The position numbers and the translations under genes were made by a program. Shown here piece after piece: positions 17,308 to 26,378 of a stretch of 53,851 nt of DNA. The notes beneath the pieces are model-generated. The model ran no database searches and was not told the origin of the DNA. It worked only from the letters and a program-made list of their open reading frames with translations. Numbering within the stretch: position 1 is the stretch's first letter; the number at the start of each line of letters is the position of its first letter. The stretch comes from DAIDKA01 sp036498905 (GTDB taxonomy: Bacteria; Pseudomonadota; Gammaproteobacteria; Steroidobacterales; Steroidobacteraceae), in assembly GCA_036498905.1 (NCBI GenBank), contig DASYER010000061.1:1-53851 (forward strand), in the 5' to 3' direction.

Positions 17308-18975
17308 TCACCGCAGGCTGCTCCCCATGCGCTGCGCGGCCAGCGCGCGGTTGCGCAGGACATCCGGTTGATTCGGATCGAGCCCGAGGCTCGCTGAATA
17401 GTCGCGATACGCCGCGGCGAAGTCGCCCATGTCGAAATACACGCTGCCGCGACTGAAAAAGGCGGCGGCATTTTTCGGATCGAGGGCAATGGCACGCGAA
17501 TAGTCATCGCGGCTTTGCGCCAGCCGCCGCGCCCCATAGTGCACATCCGCCCGGCCCAGCAGCGCCTTGATGTTTTTCGGATCAATCGTCAGTGCCGCAT
17601 CGAAATCGGCGAGCGCCCGTTCGGGTTGCTCCAGGCGCACGTACAGATTCGCCCGGTCAAAATAAGCGCTGGTCGAGGCAGCCGCCGTGATGCTGCGATC
17701 ATAGTCCGCGAGGGCGCCATCCAGATCCTCCAGCTGCTCCTTCGCCGCGCCGCGATTCAGATACGCGAGGCTGTCGGTGCCATCGTGCGCAATGACCTGA
17801 TCAAAATCACTGACCGCCTGTGCGAAGCGACCCGCGGACAGGTTCAGGCTCGCACGGCTCTTCAGCGCCGGGGACTGCGGGTCCAGTTCAATGGCCTGAT
17901 TGAACTGCACCAGCGCCGCACTCGGGTCCTGGGCTTTGAGCAGCACACCCAGGGCGAGATGGGCCGGCGCAAACGAGGGCAGCAACAGCACGGCCTTGCG
18001 ATAGTCATCCAGCGCCCGCGCCAGCGCGCCGGTGCGCTGTTCAGCGACGCCGGCGTTGTAGAAAGTGGTGCCATTGCCGGGATTGATGAGCTTCAATCGG
18101 GTCAGGTCAGCATCGGCCAGATCGGGCCGATTCATGTCGATATAGAGCGTGGCGCGACTGGCGAGTCCAATTTCATCGCGCGGATTGGCCGTGAGGGCCG
18201 CACTCAGATCGGTAAGCGCCTCATCGCGTCTTCCCAGTGCCATGAACGCATTCGCGCGATTGTCCAGCACCCGTGCCAATTCGGCTCCGGCGAGGACGGT
18301 CTGCTTCCTGACCAGTGTGCAACTGGTCACGCGCGCGGCCGGCGGCTGCAGCGGGTCGGCACAAACGTTCGCATTCTTCCTGACGGTCGGGTAGTCGCCG
18401 ATGACCGCCCCGGGGATTTCGGCCACCGCAGGCGGCGTGTCGGCCTGGCTCAATGTCGCAAGTGCCTGCTGGGCGGCTGCGAACGGCGGCTGTGAGGAAG
18501 CCGCGCTGCGCAGGTCCGCCAGTGCTTTGTCGAGATCACCGCGGCGCTGGTAGGCGACGCCACGATTGTAGAGTGCGGTTGCATTGGCCGGCTCGATGCC
18601 AAGCACCCGGGTCAGGTCGGCGATGCCCGCGTCAAGCCGATCCGACGCCAGGTACAGCATCGCCCGATCGGAGTACGCCACCACATCGCGCGGCGCAAGT
18701 GAAATCGCGTGGCTATAGTCCGCGATCGCCTCATCGCGCCTGCCCAAAGCCTCCAGTGCCTCGGCGCGCTCCTCCAGGGCCGCCGCGTAGGCGCTGTTTG
18801 CCAAGCGGCCGCGCTGCATGAAGTGCGTGCAGCTGGCGACGCGCTGCGCGGGGGGCTGTGCCGGATCAGCGCACAGCCGCGCTTTTTCCTGCACGAGCAG
18901 AGGATCATGGGCGGACTGCGCGAACGCCGTATGGGCGCACAGTACAGCGAACCCGATCAGCAGTGGTCGATGCAT
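17308..18975 (-). CDS. Secreted TPR-repeat protein with duplicated Cys modules
   Basis: A 555-aa protein with a signal peptide (MHRPLLIGFAVLCAHTAFAQS), so probably periplasmic. It has two similar modules, each opening with a Cys-ADP-x-QPPA-x-RV-x-SCT motif (residues about 34-49 and about 190-205) and followed by several tetratricopeptide repeats. A further run of TPRs fills the rest to the C terminus (NxKALLGRADVHY and later repeats). The start at 18975 is the first that yields a signal peptide. TPR proteins act as protein-binding scaffolds; the partner is unknown. It diverges from a TonB-like gene 57 bp away. Confidence 0.85.
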   Translation of the reverse strand: MHRPLLIGFAVLCAHTAFAQSAHDPLLVQEKARLCADPAQPPAQRVASCTHFMQRGRLANSAYAAALEERAEALEALGRRDEAIADYSHAISLAPRDVVAYSDRAMLYLASDRLDAGIADLTRVLGIEPANATALYNRGVAYQRRGDLDKALADLRSAASSQPPFAAAQQALATLSQADTPPAVAEIPGAVIGDYPTVRKNANVCADPLQPPAARVTSCTLVRKQTVLAGAELARVLDNRANAFMALGRRDEALTDLSAALTANPRDEIGLASRATLYIDMNRPDLADADLTRLKLINPGNGTTFYNAGVAEQRTGALARALDDYRKAVLLLPSFAPAHLALGVLLKAQDPSAALVQFNQAIELDPQSPALKSRASLNLSAGRFAQAVSDFDQVIAHDGTDSLAYLNRGAAKEQLEDLDGALADYDRSITAAASTSAYFDRANLYVRLEQPERALADFDAALTIDPKNIKALLGRADVHYGARRLAQSRDDYSRAIALDPKNAAAFFSRGSVYFDMGDFAAAYRDYSASLGLDPNQPDVLRNRALAAQRMGSSLR

Positions 18976-19032
18976 AGTCCGGCAATCATAATAGTAATAG
19001 ACTGGGACCTCGTTACGGCGGGGAGCATGTCG

Positions 19033-20148
19033 ATGGGTCCGGCGCGCACTGACTATCGCTCGCGCGGCACCGCAGCAATCGTCGCCGTCGTCTTCCACAT
19101 CGCATTCCTGTTCCTGCTCACCGTACCGCTGCGCCGGGTAGCGCCTCCCACCACATCGGATGTCGAGCCGATGCTCGTCAAGCTCATAGACCGGCCGCAT
19201 GGCCAGCACCAGGATTCCGATCGGCGGGCGCTTGCGCCGCGCCTGACCAAGCCAACCCCTCGCATGGCGGACACACCGCCCAATGTGGATATCGTCATTC
19301 CGGTTGACATCCCGCCACCACCGCAGCCTTCCGCAATGCTCGCGGCATTGCCTCCGGGGACGAAGGATGTCAGCGGAGAGGGCTCACCCGCCGGCCGCAC
19401 GCAAGGCAGCGGCGAAGGCGCCGGACCGGCACTGCTGCACCATGTTGCGCCCGTGTACTCGTCGGCCTCGCTGCGGGCCCATGAGCAGGGCACGGTCATT
19501 CTGCGGGTACTGGTGAATTCGAAAGGAGTCCCGAGCGAGGTTCGCCTGGCTCGAAGCAGCGGCTTCCCGCGGCTGGACCAGTCCGCGCTCGAGTCTGTGA
19601 AGCGCTATCGCTACGCGCCACCTTCCCAGGATGCCCGGCCGGAGCTGTCCTGGGCCACGGCCTACGTGCGCTTCGACCTGCTGCGCATGCCGGTTCCAAC
19701 CGCAGTCGTTCGGTATGACTCGCTCGTGGCCGCGCAAGTGGCCATTGCGCGGCGTACCCGTGCCGAGCTGCACGCCGAAGCCCGCGGCACTGATGAAGTG
19801 CTGCGGCGGCTCGCCGAGCGTCTGATCGACACTCTGGGACGCGACAGTATCGGCAGATCAGACCCGCGACACTCCGACGTGTCGGCCACGCCCCTGCAGA
19901 TGCTGGCGCGCCAGGGAAAGCTGAAGAGCATGCGGTTCTTGGGTTTCGCCGGTGTCGGTTTCGATTGTGGCAGCGCCAGTGTGGCGGTCGATGCCAAAAC
20001 GCTGCGCTGCGAGGTGTTCGAGGCACAGCAGGCCAATGGCCTGTCGTACTGGCTTGCGCTGGTGGAAAACAGCCGGTCGCGGTTGCAGAGCCTGCTGATC
20101 TCGGCAGGCACGCAGCCCTTGAGTGCCGACAGTCCGGCGCGTCAGTGA
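19033..20148 (+). CDS. TonB-like energy transducer with C-terminal extension
   Basis: A 371-aa protein. The ATG at 19033 has GGGGAG 7 nt upstream; an ATG 6 nt earlier sits too close to it. One membrane segment (about residues 13-33, AAIVAVVFHIAFLFLL) is followed by a moderately Pro-rich periplasmic spacer, then a TonB C-terminal domain (about residues 133-215) with GTVILRVLVNSKGVPSEVRL and SGFPRLDQSALESVKRYRY. A further 150 residues follow that do not resemble TonB and include one Cys pair. No exbB or exbD genes are nearby. Its end overlaps the convergent dnaE2 by 7 bp. Confidence 0.82.
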   Translation: MGPARTDYRSRGTAAIVAVVFHIAFLFLLTVPLRRVAPPTTSDVEPMLVKLIDRPHGQHQDSDRRALAPRLTKPTPRMADTPPNVDIVIPVDIPPPPQPSAMLAALPPGTKDVSGEGSPAGRTQGSGEGAGPALLHHVAPVYSSASLRAHEQGTVILRVLVNSKGVPSEVRLARSSGFPRLDQSALESVKRYRYAPPSQDARPELSWATAYVRFDLLRMPVPTAVVRYDSLVAAQVAIARRTRAELHAEARGTDEVLRRLAERLIDTLGRDSIGRSDPRHSDVSATPLQMLARQGKLKSMRFLGFAGVGFDCGSASVAVDAKTLRCEVFEAQQANGLSYWLALVENSRSRLQSLLISAGTQPLSADSPARQ

Positions 20149-23100
20149 AAGTCCCGTGAGAGGTAGTTCAGCCGGCCGCTGAGCGCCGTGCGATCGATCA
20201 GACGGCGCGCGATCAGATGCAGCACCTGTCCCTCACGCTGCAATGTGCCCTGCACTTCCAGCAAGGCCGCCTCGACCAGGGGCCGGCGGAAACGCTCGGC
20301 GATGTTCTTCCAGACAATGACGTTCAGCTGCGCGGTCTCATCCTCCAGTGTCATGAACGTCACGCCCCCCGCACTGCCGGGACGCTGCCGCACCAGCACC
20401 AGTCCGGCCGTGCGCGCCCATTGTCCATGCGGCATCTGGGTCAGATCCGCCATGCAATGCAGCCCTTCGGTACTCAGCTGTTCGCGCAGCAGCGCCACCG
20501 GATGGCGCCCCAGGGTCAGTCCCACCGCGGTCATGTCCGCCACGATGCTCTGCGCTTCGGTCGGCATCCCCAGCAAGGGGCGTCCCTCCTGTTCCTGCAG
20601 GACCTGCGGATCCGCGGCGGCCAGCGGCAGCGCGCGCTCGAAACCGGCGACTTCCCAGAAGGCCAGATGACGGTTGCCGCTGAGCACAGCGAGCGCCCCG
20701 GCCGCCGCCAGCGCCTCAAGATCCCGCCGTTCGAGTGCGGCACGCTGCGCCAGATCCGCCACGCTGCCGAAGTGTTGCGTGGCCCGTGCGGCCATCAGGC
20801 GCTGCGCGCCCTGCTGCGTGAGCGAGCGCACCAGGCGCAGGCCCAGCCGCAGCGCCGGCTGCGCGCCGACATCGGCCGAGGCAGGTTCAAGCGTGCAGTC
20901 CCAGTTGCTGTGCAGCGCGCTGACCGGTCGTACTTCCACGCCGTGCCGGCGCGCATCGCGCACCAGCTGTGCCGGTGCGTAGAACCCCATGGGCTGACTG
21001 TTCAGCAACGCGCAGGTGAAGGCGGCGGGCTCGTAGTGCTTCAGCCACGCGGAGTCGTAGACCAGCAGCGCAAAGCTTGAGGCATGGCTTTCCGGAAAAC
21101 CGTATTCACCGAAGCCTTCGATCTGCCGGCAGATACGTTCGGCAAATTCCACCGGATAATGATTCGCGATCAGGCCGGAGGCGAGTCGGTCCTTGAAGCG
21201 GTGCAGATCTCCCTGACGCTCCCATGAACCCATGGCACGCCGCAGGTTGTCGGCTTCACCGGCCGTGAAACCCGCGGCGTGCATGGCCAGCTGCATGACC
21301 TGCTCCTGGAAGATGGGCACGCCCAGGGTGCGCTCCAGTGCCGCCTGCGCACCCGGACCCGGGTAGTCGATGAGTTCCTCTTTATTGCGGCGTCGCAGAT
21401 ACGGATGCACCATGTCGCCCTGGATGGGACCGGGCCGCACCAGCGCGACTTCGATGACCAGGTCGTAGAAGGTGCGCGGCTTCAGGCGCGGCAGCATGGA
21501 CATCTGCGCCCGGGATTCGATCTGGAAAACCCCGATGGTGTCCGCGTTCGAGATCATGTCGTAGACCTGCGGATCCTCCTGCGGCAGATGCCCCAGCGAC
21601 CAGGTCGTACCGCGCCAGCCATTGACCAGTGCGAAACAGCGCCGCAGCGCGCTCAGCATCCCCAGTCCCAGCACATCCACCTTCAGCAATCCCAGATCGT
21701 TCAGATCATCCTTGTTCCACTGCACCACGGTACGCTCAGGCATGGTGGCATTCTCGACCGGCACCAGCTCCGAGAGCGCGGAGGCGGCGATCACGAAGCC
21801 TCCCACGTGCTGGGAAAGATGCCGTGGAGCACCGATGAGTTCAGCGCTGAGCGCGATGATCTGCCGCAACAGCGGATCATCCGGATCAAATCCGGCCTCA
21901 CGCAGGTGCACGGCCGAAACCTTGGCATCCCACCACTGCACCACGCGCGCCAGCGCCCGGGCGCGCTCCTCGGCAAAACCGAATGCCCGCGCCAGGTCAT
22001 GCAGGGCGCTGCGGCCGCGATAGCTGATGACGGTGGCCGCCAGGGCAGCCCGCTCGCGCCCGTACTTGCGGTACAGGTACTGGATGACTTCCTCGCGCCG
22101 GTCATGCTCGAAGTCGATGTCGATGTCCGGAGGCTCGGCGCGTTCGCGGGAGATGAACCGTTCCATCAGCAGCGAATCAAGCCGTTGCCCGATCGCGGTG
22201 ATGCGCAGGCAATAGCACACCAGCGAATTGGCTGCCGAACCGCGGCCCTGCGCGAGAATGCCGTGCTCGTTCGCATAGGCCACGATGTCCTGCACCGTCA
22301 GGAAGTACGTCTCGTAACCCAGCTGCGCGATGAGTGCCAGTTCGCGCTCGATGATCTCGCGTGCCTGCGGCGAGGCCCCCTCGGGCCAGCGATAACGCAC
22401 CCCCTGCTCCACCAGCTCGCGCAGCCAAGTCGCAGGCGTGTGCCCTTCAGGCACCAGCTCCTGGGGATACTCGTAGCGCAGTTCGTTGAGACTGAAGGTG
22501 CAGCGCTGCGCGATATGCAGCGTTTCCGCCAGCAGTTTTGCCGGATACAGGCGCGCCAATCGGCTGCGCTCACGCAGATGCCGCTCGCCGTTTGGATACA
22601 GGCGGGCACCGGCCTGCGCCAGGGTCACGCCATGACGTATGGCAGTCACGGCATCCTGCAGACGGCGGCGCGCGCGCACATGCATGTGCACATCGCCACT
22701 GGCCACCAGCGGCACCGCACCGGCCCGTCCGATGTCCATCAGCTGCGCGAGGCATTGTTGATCCGTGCCCTTGAGCAGCAGCTCCACCGCAATCCACAGA
22801 TTTCCGGCAAAGCGCTCCTGCAGCCAGTGCAGCTCTTCCACCACCGGTACCGCACCCGGCAGCCACAGGATCAGGCAGTCTTCAAGATGCCGCTGCACAT
22901 CCTCACGCGTCAGCTGGTAACGGCCCTTCGGGGCCGCGCGACGACCCTGGGTAATCAGCGCGCACAAACGCGCATAGCCGTGACGATTGCTCGCCAGGGC
23001 CACAAACTTGAGCCCACAGGTGAGCGTGAACTCCGCGCCAATGATCAGCCGCAGGGATTGCGCACCATTCTCGCCGCTGTGCACGGCCATGTGCGCCCGC

Positions 23101-23258
23101 ACGACTCCCGCCACCGAACACTCATCGGTGATGGCCAGAGCGCTGTACCCGAGCTGCTGTGCCCGCTGCACCAGCTCAGCGGGTCGCGATGCGCCGCGCA
23201 GGAAGGTGAAATGGGTGAGGCAGTGCAGCTCCGCGTAGGGCGGCGGTTGCGTGCTCAT
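20142..23258 (-). CDS. dnaE2: Error-prone DNA polymerase DnaE2 (ImuC)
   Basis: C-family polymerase that carries out damage-induced mutagenic synthesis with ImuA and ImuB. The ATG at 23258 overlaps the imuB stop (ATGA) and gives 1038 aa, the usual DnaE2 length. The N-terminal PHP domain opens with YAELHCLTHFTFLRGASRP and LAITDECSVAGVVRAH. The palm contains the catalytic PDIDIDFEHDRREEV, and the finger/thumb region holds VDVLGLGMLSALRRC. A C-terminal OB-fold (GGVTFMTLEDETAQLNVIVW) is present. It is the last gene of the lexA-imuA-imuB-dnaE2 operon. Confidence 0.96.
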   Translation of the reverse strand: MSTQPPPYAELHCLTHFTFLRGASRPAELVQRAQQLGYSALAITDECSVAGVVRAHMAVHSGENGAQSLRLIIGAEFTLTCGLKFVALASNRHGYARLCALITQGRRAAPKGRYQLTREDVQRHLEDCLILWLPGAVPVVEELHWLQERFAGNLWIAVELLLKGTDQQCLAQLMDIGRAGAVPLVASGDVHMHVRARRRLQDAVTAIRHGVTLAQAGARLYPNGERHLRERSRLARLYPAKLLAETLHIAQRCTFSLNELRYEYPQELVPEGHTPATWLRELVEQGVRYRWPEGASPQAREIIERELALIAQLGYETYFLTVQDIVAYANEHGILAQGRGSAANSLVCYCLRITAIGQRLDSLLMERFISRERAEPPDIDIDFEHDRREEVIQYLYRKYGRERAALAATVISYRGRSALHDLARAFGFAEERARALARVVQWWDAKVSAVHLREAGFDPDDPLLRQIIALSAELIGAPRHLSQHVGGFVIAASALSELVPVENATMPERTVVQWNKDDLNDLGLLKVDVLGLGMLSALRRCFALVNGWRGTTWSLGHLPQEDPQVYDMISNADTIGVFQIESRAQMSMLPRLKPRTFYDLVIEVALVRPGPIQGDMVHPYLRRRNKEELIDYPGPGAQAALERTLGVPIFQEQVMQLAMHAAGFTAGEADNLRRAMGSWERQGDLHRFKDRLASGLIANHYPVEFAERICRQIEGFGEYGFPESHASSFALLVYDSAWLKHYEPAAFTCALLNSQPMGFYAPAQLVRDARRHGVEVRPVSALHSNWDCTLEPASADVGAQPALRLGLRLVRSLTQQGAQRLMAARATQHFGSVADLAQRAALERRDLEALAAAGALAVLSGNRHLAFWEVAGFERALPLAAADPQVLQEQEGRPLLGMPTEAQSIVADMTAVGLTLGRHPVALLREQLSTEGLHCMADLTQMPHGQWARTAGLVLVRQRPGSAGGVTFMTLEDETAQLNVIVWKNIAERFRRPLVEAALLEVQGTLQREGQVLHLIARRLIDRTALSGRLNYLSRDFH

Positions 23259-24706
23259 CCTGACAGACCATGCAGGAACCAGCGATGCGGCGGCTGGCGT
23301 TCGCGGAACACCCATACCGCAATGCCGTGCACATCGGTGGCATGGTAGTAATCGCGCGCGACCCCGCTCCCCTCCCACCACTGGCTTTCGATGCGCTCGG
23401 GCCCATGCCGCAGCTGCAGCGGTCCGTCCAGTTGCGGCCAGCCTTGCTGCTCACGCAGCAGCTGCGGCTCATCCAGCAGCCACAAAGGACGCGCCGGGGC
23501 TTGAGTCTTGAGCTGGGCTCGTGAGGGGAACGCGGCGTGCCGGAAATCAGGATGCGACGGTGACAACGCTCGTGAAGCACCTTCCGGACAATGGCTGTCG
23601 CGGCAGATGAGGCCATGCACCGCGAGTTCCCCTAAGCGCATGCGCAGTCGTTCGATGAACTCCAGCGAACCGGGCACTGACCCGGTCGCACCGCCGCCGT
23701 GTTGTGCGGGATGCCACAGCGCCGCGGATATCGGCGCGCGTGACAGCAGCTCCCCGGAACGCAGCTCCAGAGAACGCACGGGCCCGGGCAATGCGATTCT
23801 GGTCAAGCGTTCCGCAAACCATTCCAGGAAGCGCGCCGCAGCGGCCTCGGGTTGCGCCAGCCTGACCACACAGTCAGTGTACAGATCATTGCGATGCCGC
23901 AGCCGGCAGGTAAGACGGGTAACGCCGCACTGGCGCGCCTCAAGAAATTCTCCAAGCTGTTTGAGCAGTGGCTGCAGCGTCTGCAGAATCTGTGCATGGT
24001 CTTCGCGCTCACGTACAAACTGGCGTTTCGCCCGAAACCGCTCCGGAACCCGGAACGGCGCGCGCAGATCCGCACTGCGCGCCACGAGCTGGTCCAGCAT
24101 CTGCAATGGTTCACGGCCGAAACGCCGCGCAAAACCGGCCCGCGGCAGACGCAGGGCCTGGCCCACGCGGTACACACCCAGTTTCGAGAGCCGCTGCAGC
24201 ACCTGCGGTGACCAGCGCAATGCGACCAGCGGCAGCGGACTCACCGCGCTCACCAGGCGCTGCTGATCCAGTATTTTGAATGACACCCCGCTGCGGGCGC
24301 CCGCCAAAGCGGCCAGGGGTGTCGGCGCGAGCGTCAGCACCGGTGCGGCCTGCGCAGCGCGGCAACCGGCACGAAAAGCGCGGTACAGCTGTGAGGCACC
24401 GCCGAATAGGGCGAGGCTGCCCTGCACTTCCAGCACCAGCCCATCCGGGGGTTCCAGACTCACTCGCGGCGTGAAACGCTGCGCGAGCACCCCCAGACGC
24501 TGCAGCAGAAGCGGATCAGGATGAGGGAGATGTACTCCAAGCCACAGCTGCGACCACGCCGCAGCCCGAGCGTGCTGATCGAGCTGATCTCCGGGAGGAC
24601 CCGCAGGCGGTGGCGAGCCCGCCGGCGCGACCGCGAGGGATAATTGCAGCGGAGCAGGGACGGCCTGCGGTATGGGAAACGCTTGACGAAGCTCTTTTGC
24701 GGACAT
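23255..24706 (-). CDS. imuB: Y-family polymerase-like protein ImuB with atypical N terminus
   Basis: ImuB is the catalytically inactive Y-family hub of the mutasome that binds the clamp, ImuA and DnaE2. The ATG at 24706 gives 483 aa. From about residue 60 the family pattern is clear: a VSLEPPDGLVLEVQGSLALFG segment, then APTPLAALAGA and a late WWEGSGVARDYYHATD block near the C terminus. The usual ImuB N terminus (first palm strand and fingers, about 75 residues, with a GLxPG-type segment) is not recognisable. In its place is a Pro/Ala/Gln-rich stretch. The imuA stop lies just upstream, so no longer version fits. Confidence 0.88.
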   Translation of the reverse strand: MSAKELRQAFPIPQAVPAPLQLSLAVAPAGSPPPAGPPGDQLDQHARAAAWSQLWLGVHLPHPDPLLLQRLGVLAQRFTPRVSLEPPDGLVLEVQGSLALFGGASQLYRAFRAGCRAAQAAPVLTLAPTPLAALAGARSGVSFKILDQQRLVSAVSPLPLVALRWSPQVLQRLSKLGVYRVGQALRLPRAGFARRFGREPLQMLDQLVARSADLRAPFRVPERFRAKRQFVREREDHAQILQTLQPLLKQLGEFLEARQCGVTRLTCRLRHRNDLYTDCVVRLAQPEAAAARFLEWFAERLTRIALPGPVRSLELRSGELLSRAPISAALWHPAQHGGGATGSVPGSLEFIERLRMRLGELAVHGLICRDSHCPEGASRALSPSHPDFRHAAFPSRAQLKTQAPARPLWLLDEPQLLREQQGWPQLDGPLQLRHGPERIESQWWEGSGVARDYYHATDVHGIAVWVFRERQPPHRWFLHGLSG

Positions 24707-24708
24707 GT

Positions 24709-25359
24709 TCAGACACCCGCAGCAGCCTGTGCGGCATCCAGATCCAGCCAGCACTCACCCGTCGCACCTCCCCGGCTCTTGAGAATGCTCAAACGCACGC
24801 CTGCGCGGCTGTCATTGCTTTGGGGCTCGACGCCCACACGCAGCAGCGCGTGTGAAGGTTCCTGCGCAACGCGCGAACTCCACGGACGCAGCAGGAAGGC
24901 CAGCGTACGTCCGCGCTGTGTGGCCAGTTGCAGGCGTCGCACGATGCGCGGTTTCAACGGTTGCCTGATCCAGGTGAGTACGACATCGCAGGCCCCGGAA
25001 ATCAGCGCCTGTTCACAGGCCCATTCCGCACCCTTCGGCACACGCACCACCAGGATCCGTGACAGGTTCACGCCGTGTGCTGCCAGGGCCGGTGCATAAG
25101 GAGTCAAAGGTGGCGCGATCCACGTGCACCAGCGGGCCTGCGGCCGCTGCGATACCGACGCCAATAACGGCAACAGCACCCGCAGCTCACCACTGCCCAG
25201 GTGACTGGCCAGAATCTCCACCAGCCCTACCTTGGGCCAACCCCCACCTGGCAGCCGCGCATCCAGCTCCGGGAAGCCCGAAGAGAGCGTATCGATGCGG
25301 GTGAGACTGCGACCGCGCCAAATGCCCGGGTGTTCGAGCAGCCGGGCCAGAGCATTCAC
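24709..25359 (-). CDS. imuA: Mutasome protein ImuA
   Basis: ImuA is a RecA/SulA-like partner in the ImuA-ImuB-DnaE2 mutasome. The GTG at 25359 overlaps the lexA stop (GTGA) and gives 216 aa, starting MNALARLLEHPGIWRGRS, typical of the family. The core has SSGFPELDARLPGGGWPKVGLVEIL and LGSGELRVLLPLL, where RecA has its Walker A; the nucleotide-binding Lys-Thr is absent, which is usual for ImuA. Tight overlaps on both sides indicate translational coupling through the operon. Confidence 0.92.
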   Translation of the reverse strand: MNALARLLEHPGIWRGRSLTRIDTLSSGFPELDARLPGGGWPKVGLVEILASHLGSGELRVLLPLLASVSQRPQARWCTWIAPPLTPYAPALAAHGVNLSRILVVRVPKGAEWACEQALISGACDVVLTWIRQPLKPRIVRRLQLATQRGRTLAFLLRPWSSRVAQEPSHALLRVGVEPQSNDSRAGVRLSILKSRGGATGECWLDLDAAQAAAGV

Positions 25360-25979
25360 ATGAGTCCGGCCGCCCGGCCCTGACGCAGCACGCCCACCAC
25401 GATACCCTCGATGAGCAGCGGCTCTTCCTTCAGATCCACACGGATCGGCTCGAAGGCATCGTTCTCGGGCATCAGCCATACCACCGAGCCTTCCTGCCGG
25501 TAGCGCTTCACCGTGACTTCATTCTCCAGGCGCGCCACGACTATCTGGCGACTGCGTACATCCGGCGTGCGATGCACCGCCACCAGGTCGCCATCGAGAA
25601 TGCCGACATCCTTCATGCTCATGCCCACCACCTTCAGCAGGTAATGCGGGCGCGGCTGAAAGATCGAAGGATCGATCTTGTAATGCGCCTCGATGTTCTC
25701 TTCGGCGAGGATGGGGCGACCGGCGGCGACCCGACCGATGAGCGGCAGACCGAACTGCTCGCGCATGGTGTCCTTCAGCTGGATGCCACGCGAAGTGCCC
25801 GGCACCAGCGCGATCACCCCTTTGCGCGCCAGGGCCCGCAGGTGTTCCTCCGCCGCATTGGCGGACCTGAACCCCAGCTCCCGGGCGATTTCAGCCCGGG
25901 TCGGCGGCATGCCGGTCTCGGCAATACAATGCTGAATCAGTCGCAGAATCTGTGTCTGGCGGGGTGTCAGGTCGGACAT
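25356..25979 (-). CDS. lexA: SOS repressor LexA
   Basis: LexA represses DNA-damage genes and cleaves itself when RecA is activated. The 207-aa protein has the N-terminal winged helix-turn-helix (MPPTRAEIARELGFRSANAAEEHLRALARKG region, about residues 24-54). The cleavage site Ala86-Gly87 lies in GRVAAGRP, and the catalytic dyad is Ser121 (VVGMSMKD) and Lys158 (VTVKRY). The HTH is close to E. coli LexA, matching the E. coli-type operator found upstream. It heads the operon with imuA, imuB and dnaE2, so the mutasome is under direct LexA control. Confidence 0.97.
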   Translation of the reverse strand: MSDLTPRQTQILRLIQHCIAETGMPPTRAEIARELGFRSANAAEEHLRALARKGVIALVPGTSRGIQLKDTMREQFGLPLIGRVAAGRPILAEENIEAHYKIDPSIFQPRPHYLLKVVGMSMKDVGILDGDLVAVHRTPDVRSRQIVVARLENEVTVKRYRQEGSVVWLMPENDAFEPIRVDLKEEPLLIEGIVVGVLRQGRAAGLM

Positions 25980-25987
25980 ATCGTTAC

Positions 25988-26039
25988 CTGTTTATTTATA
26001 CAGATACTGTGATTATATCCAGATCGACTCCTTGTGCAA
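25988..26039 (-). promoter_or_regulatory. lexA promoter with LexA box
   Basis: On the minus strand, TTGCAC (26039-26034) and a perfect TATAAT (26017-26012) are 16 bp apart. Just downstream lies CTGTATAAATAAACAG (26003-25988), which matches the gammaproteobacterial CTGT-N8-ACAG LexA operator exactly. A repressor there would block the start of transcription. The box ends 8 bp before the lexA ATG, next to a weak AGGT ribosome site, so repressor and ribosome sites lie side by side. Confidence 0.9.
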
Positions 26040-26118
26040 GCCAGAATCTTAGGGTCAATATTCCCTTATAAAATAATGACTTATTTTCTCATGAGCAAGC
26101 GCCCTTCATTGGGGCCGC

Positions 26119-26378
26119 GCCGCATGGCACGGTTCTGAGTACTCGCAGGGGACACTCTCGCTCTACGCGACCTTCGACACCAAGCCGGCGAGGCGCCTGG
26201 GCAGACCGCAGAACGCGCCTGGCCGATATCATCGTGAATCAACCGCCGGCAATGACATCCGTGTAATCGCCGATAACCTCTCGGCACATCACCACTTCAC
26301 GCCAACCTACTTCTCGTGGTGCAACCAGGTTGAGCCGTGGTTCACCAAAATTTAGCGCGACGCCATCGCTCGTAGGGC
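26119..26378 (+). pseudogene. Decayed IS630-family transposase fragment
   Basis: In the frame containing 26137 the translation reads EYSQGTLSLYATFDTK, then a short divergent part, then VIADNLSAHHHFTPTYFSW followed by CNQVEPWFTKI, a stop at 26353-26355, and RDAIARR. This follows the C-terminal half of IS630 transposases (YxRHGTLSLxAAFD, IADNLSAHKT, HFTPTYSSWLNQVExWFAKIERDVIARG). The stop replaces the Glu of KIERD. About 40 residues between the first and second Asp regions are mostly deleted, as is the segment between NLSAH and HFTPT. The N-terminal DNA-binding part is gone. It is a dead remnant; no inverted ends were identified. Confidence 0.75.

Noticed and set aside
21279..23348. 689-codon open frame antisense to dnaE2
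   Set aside because: It lies over a well-supported polymerase gene; composition is that of a reverse-complement shadow.
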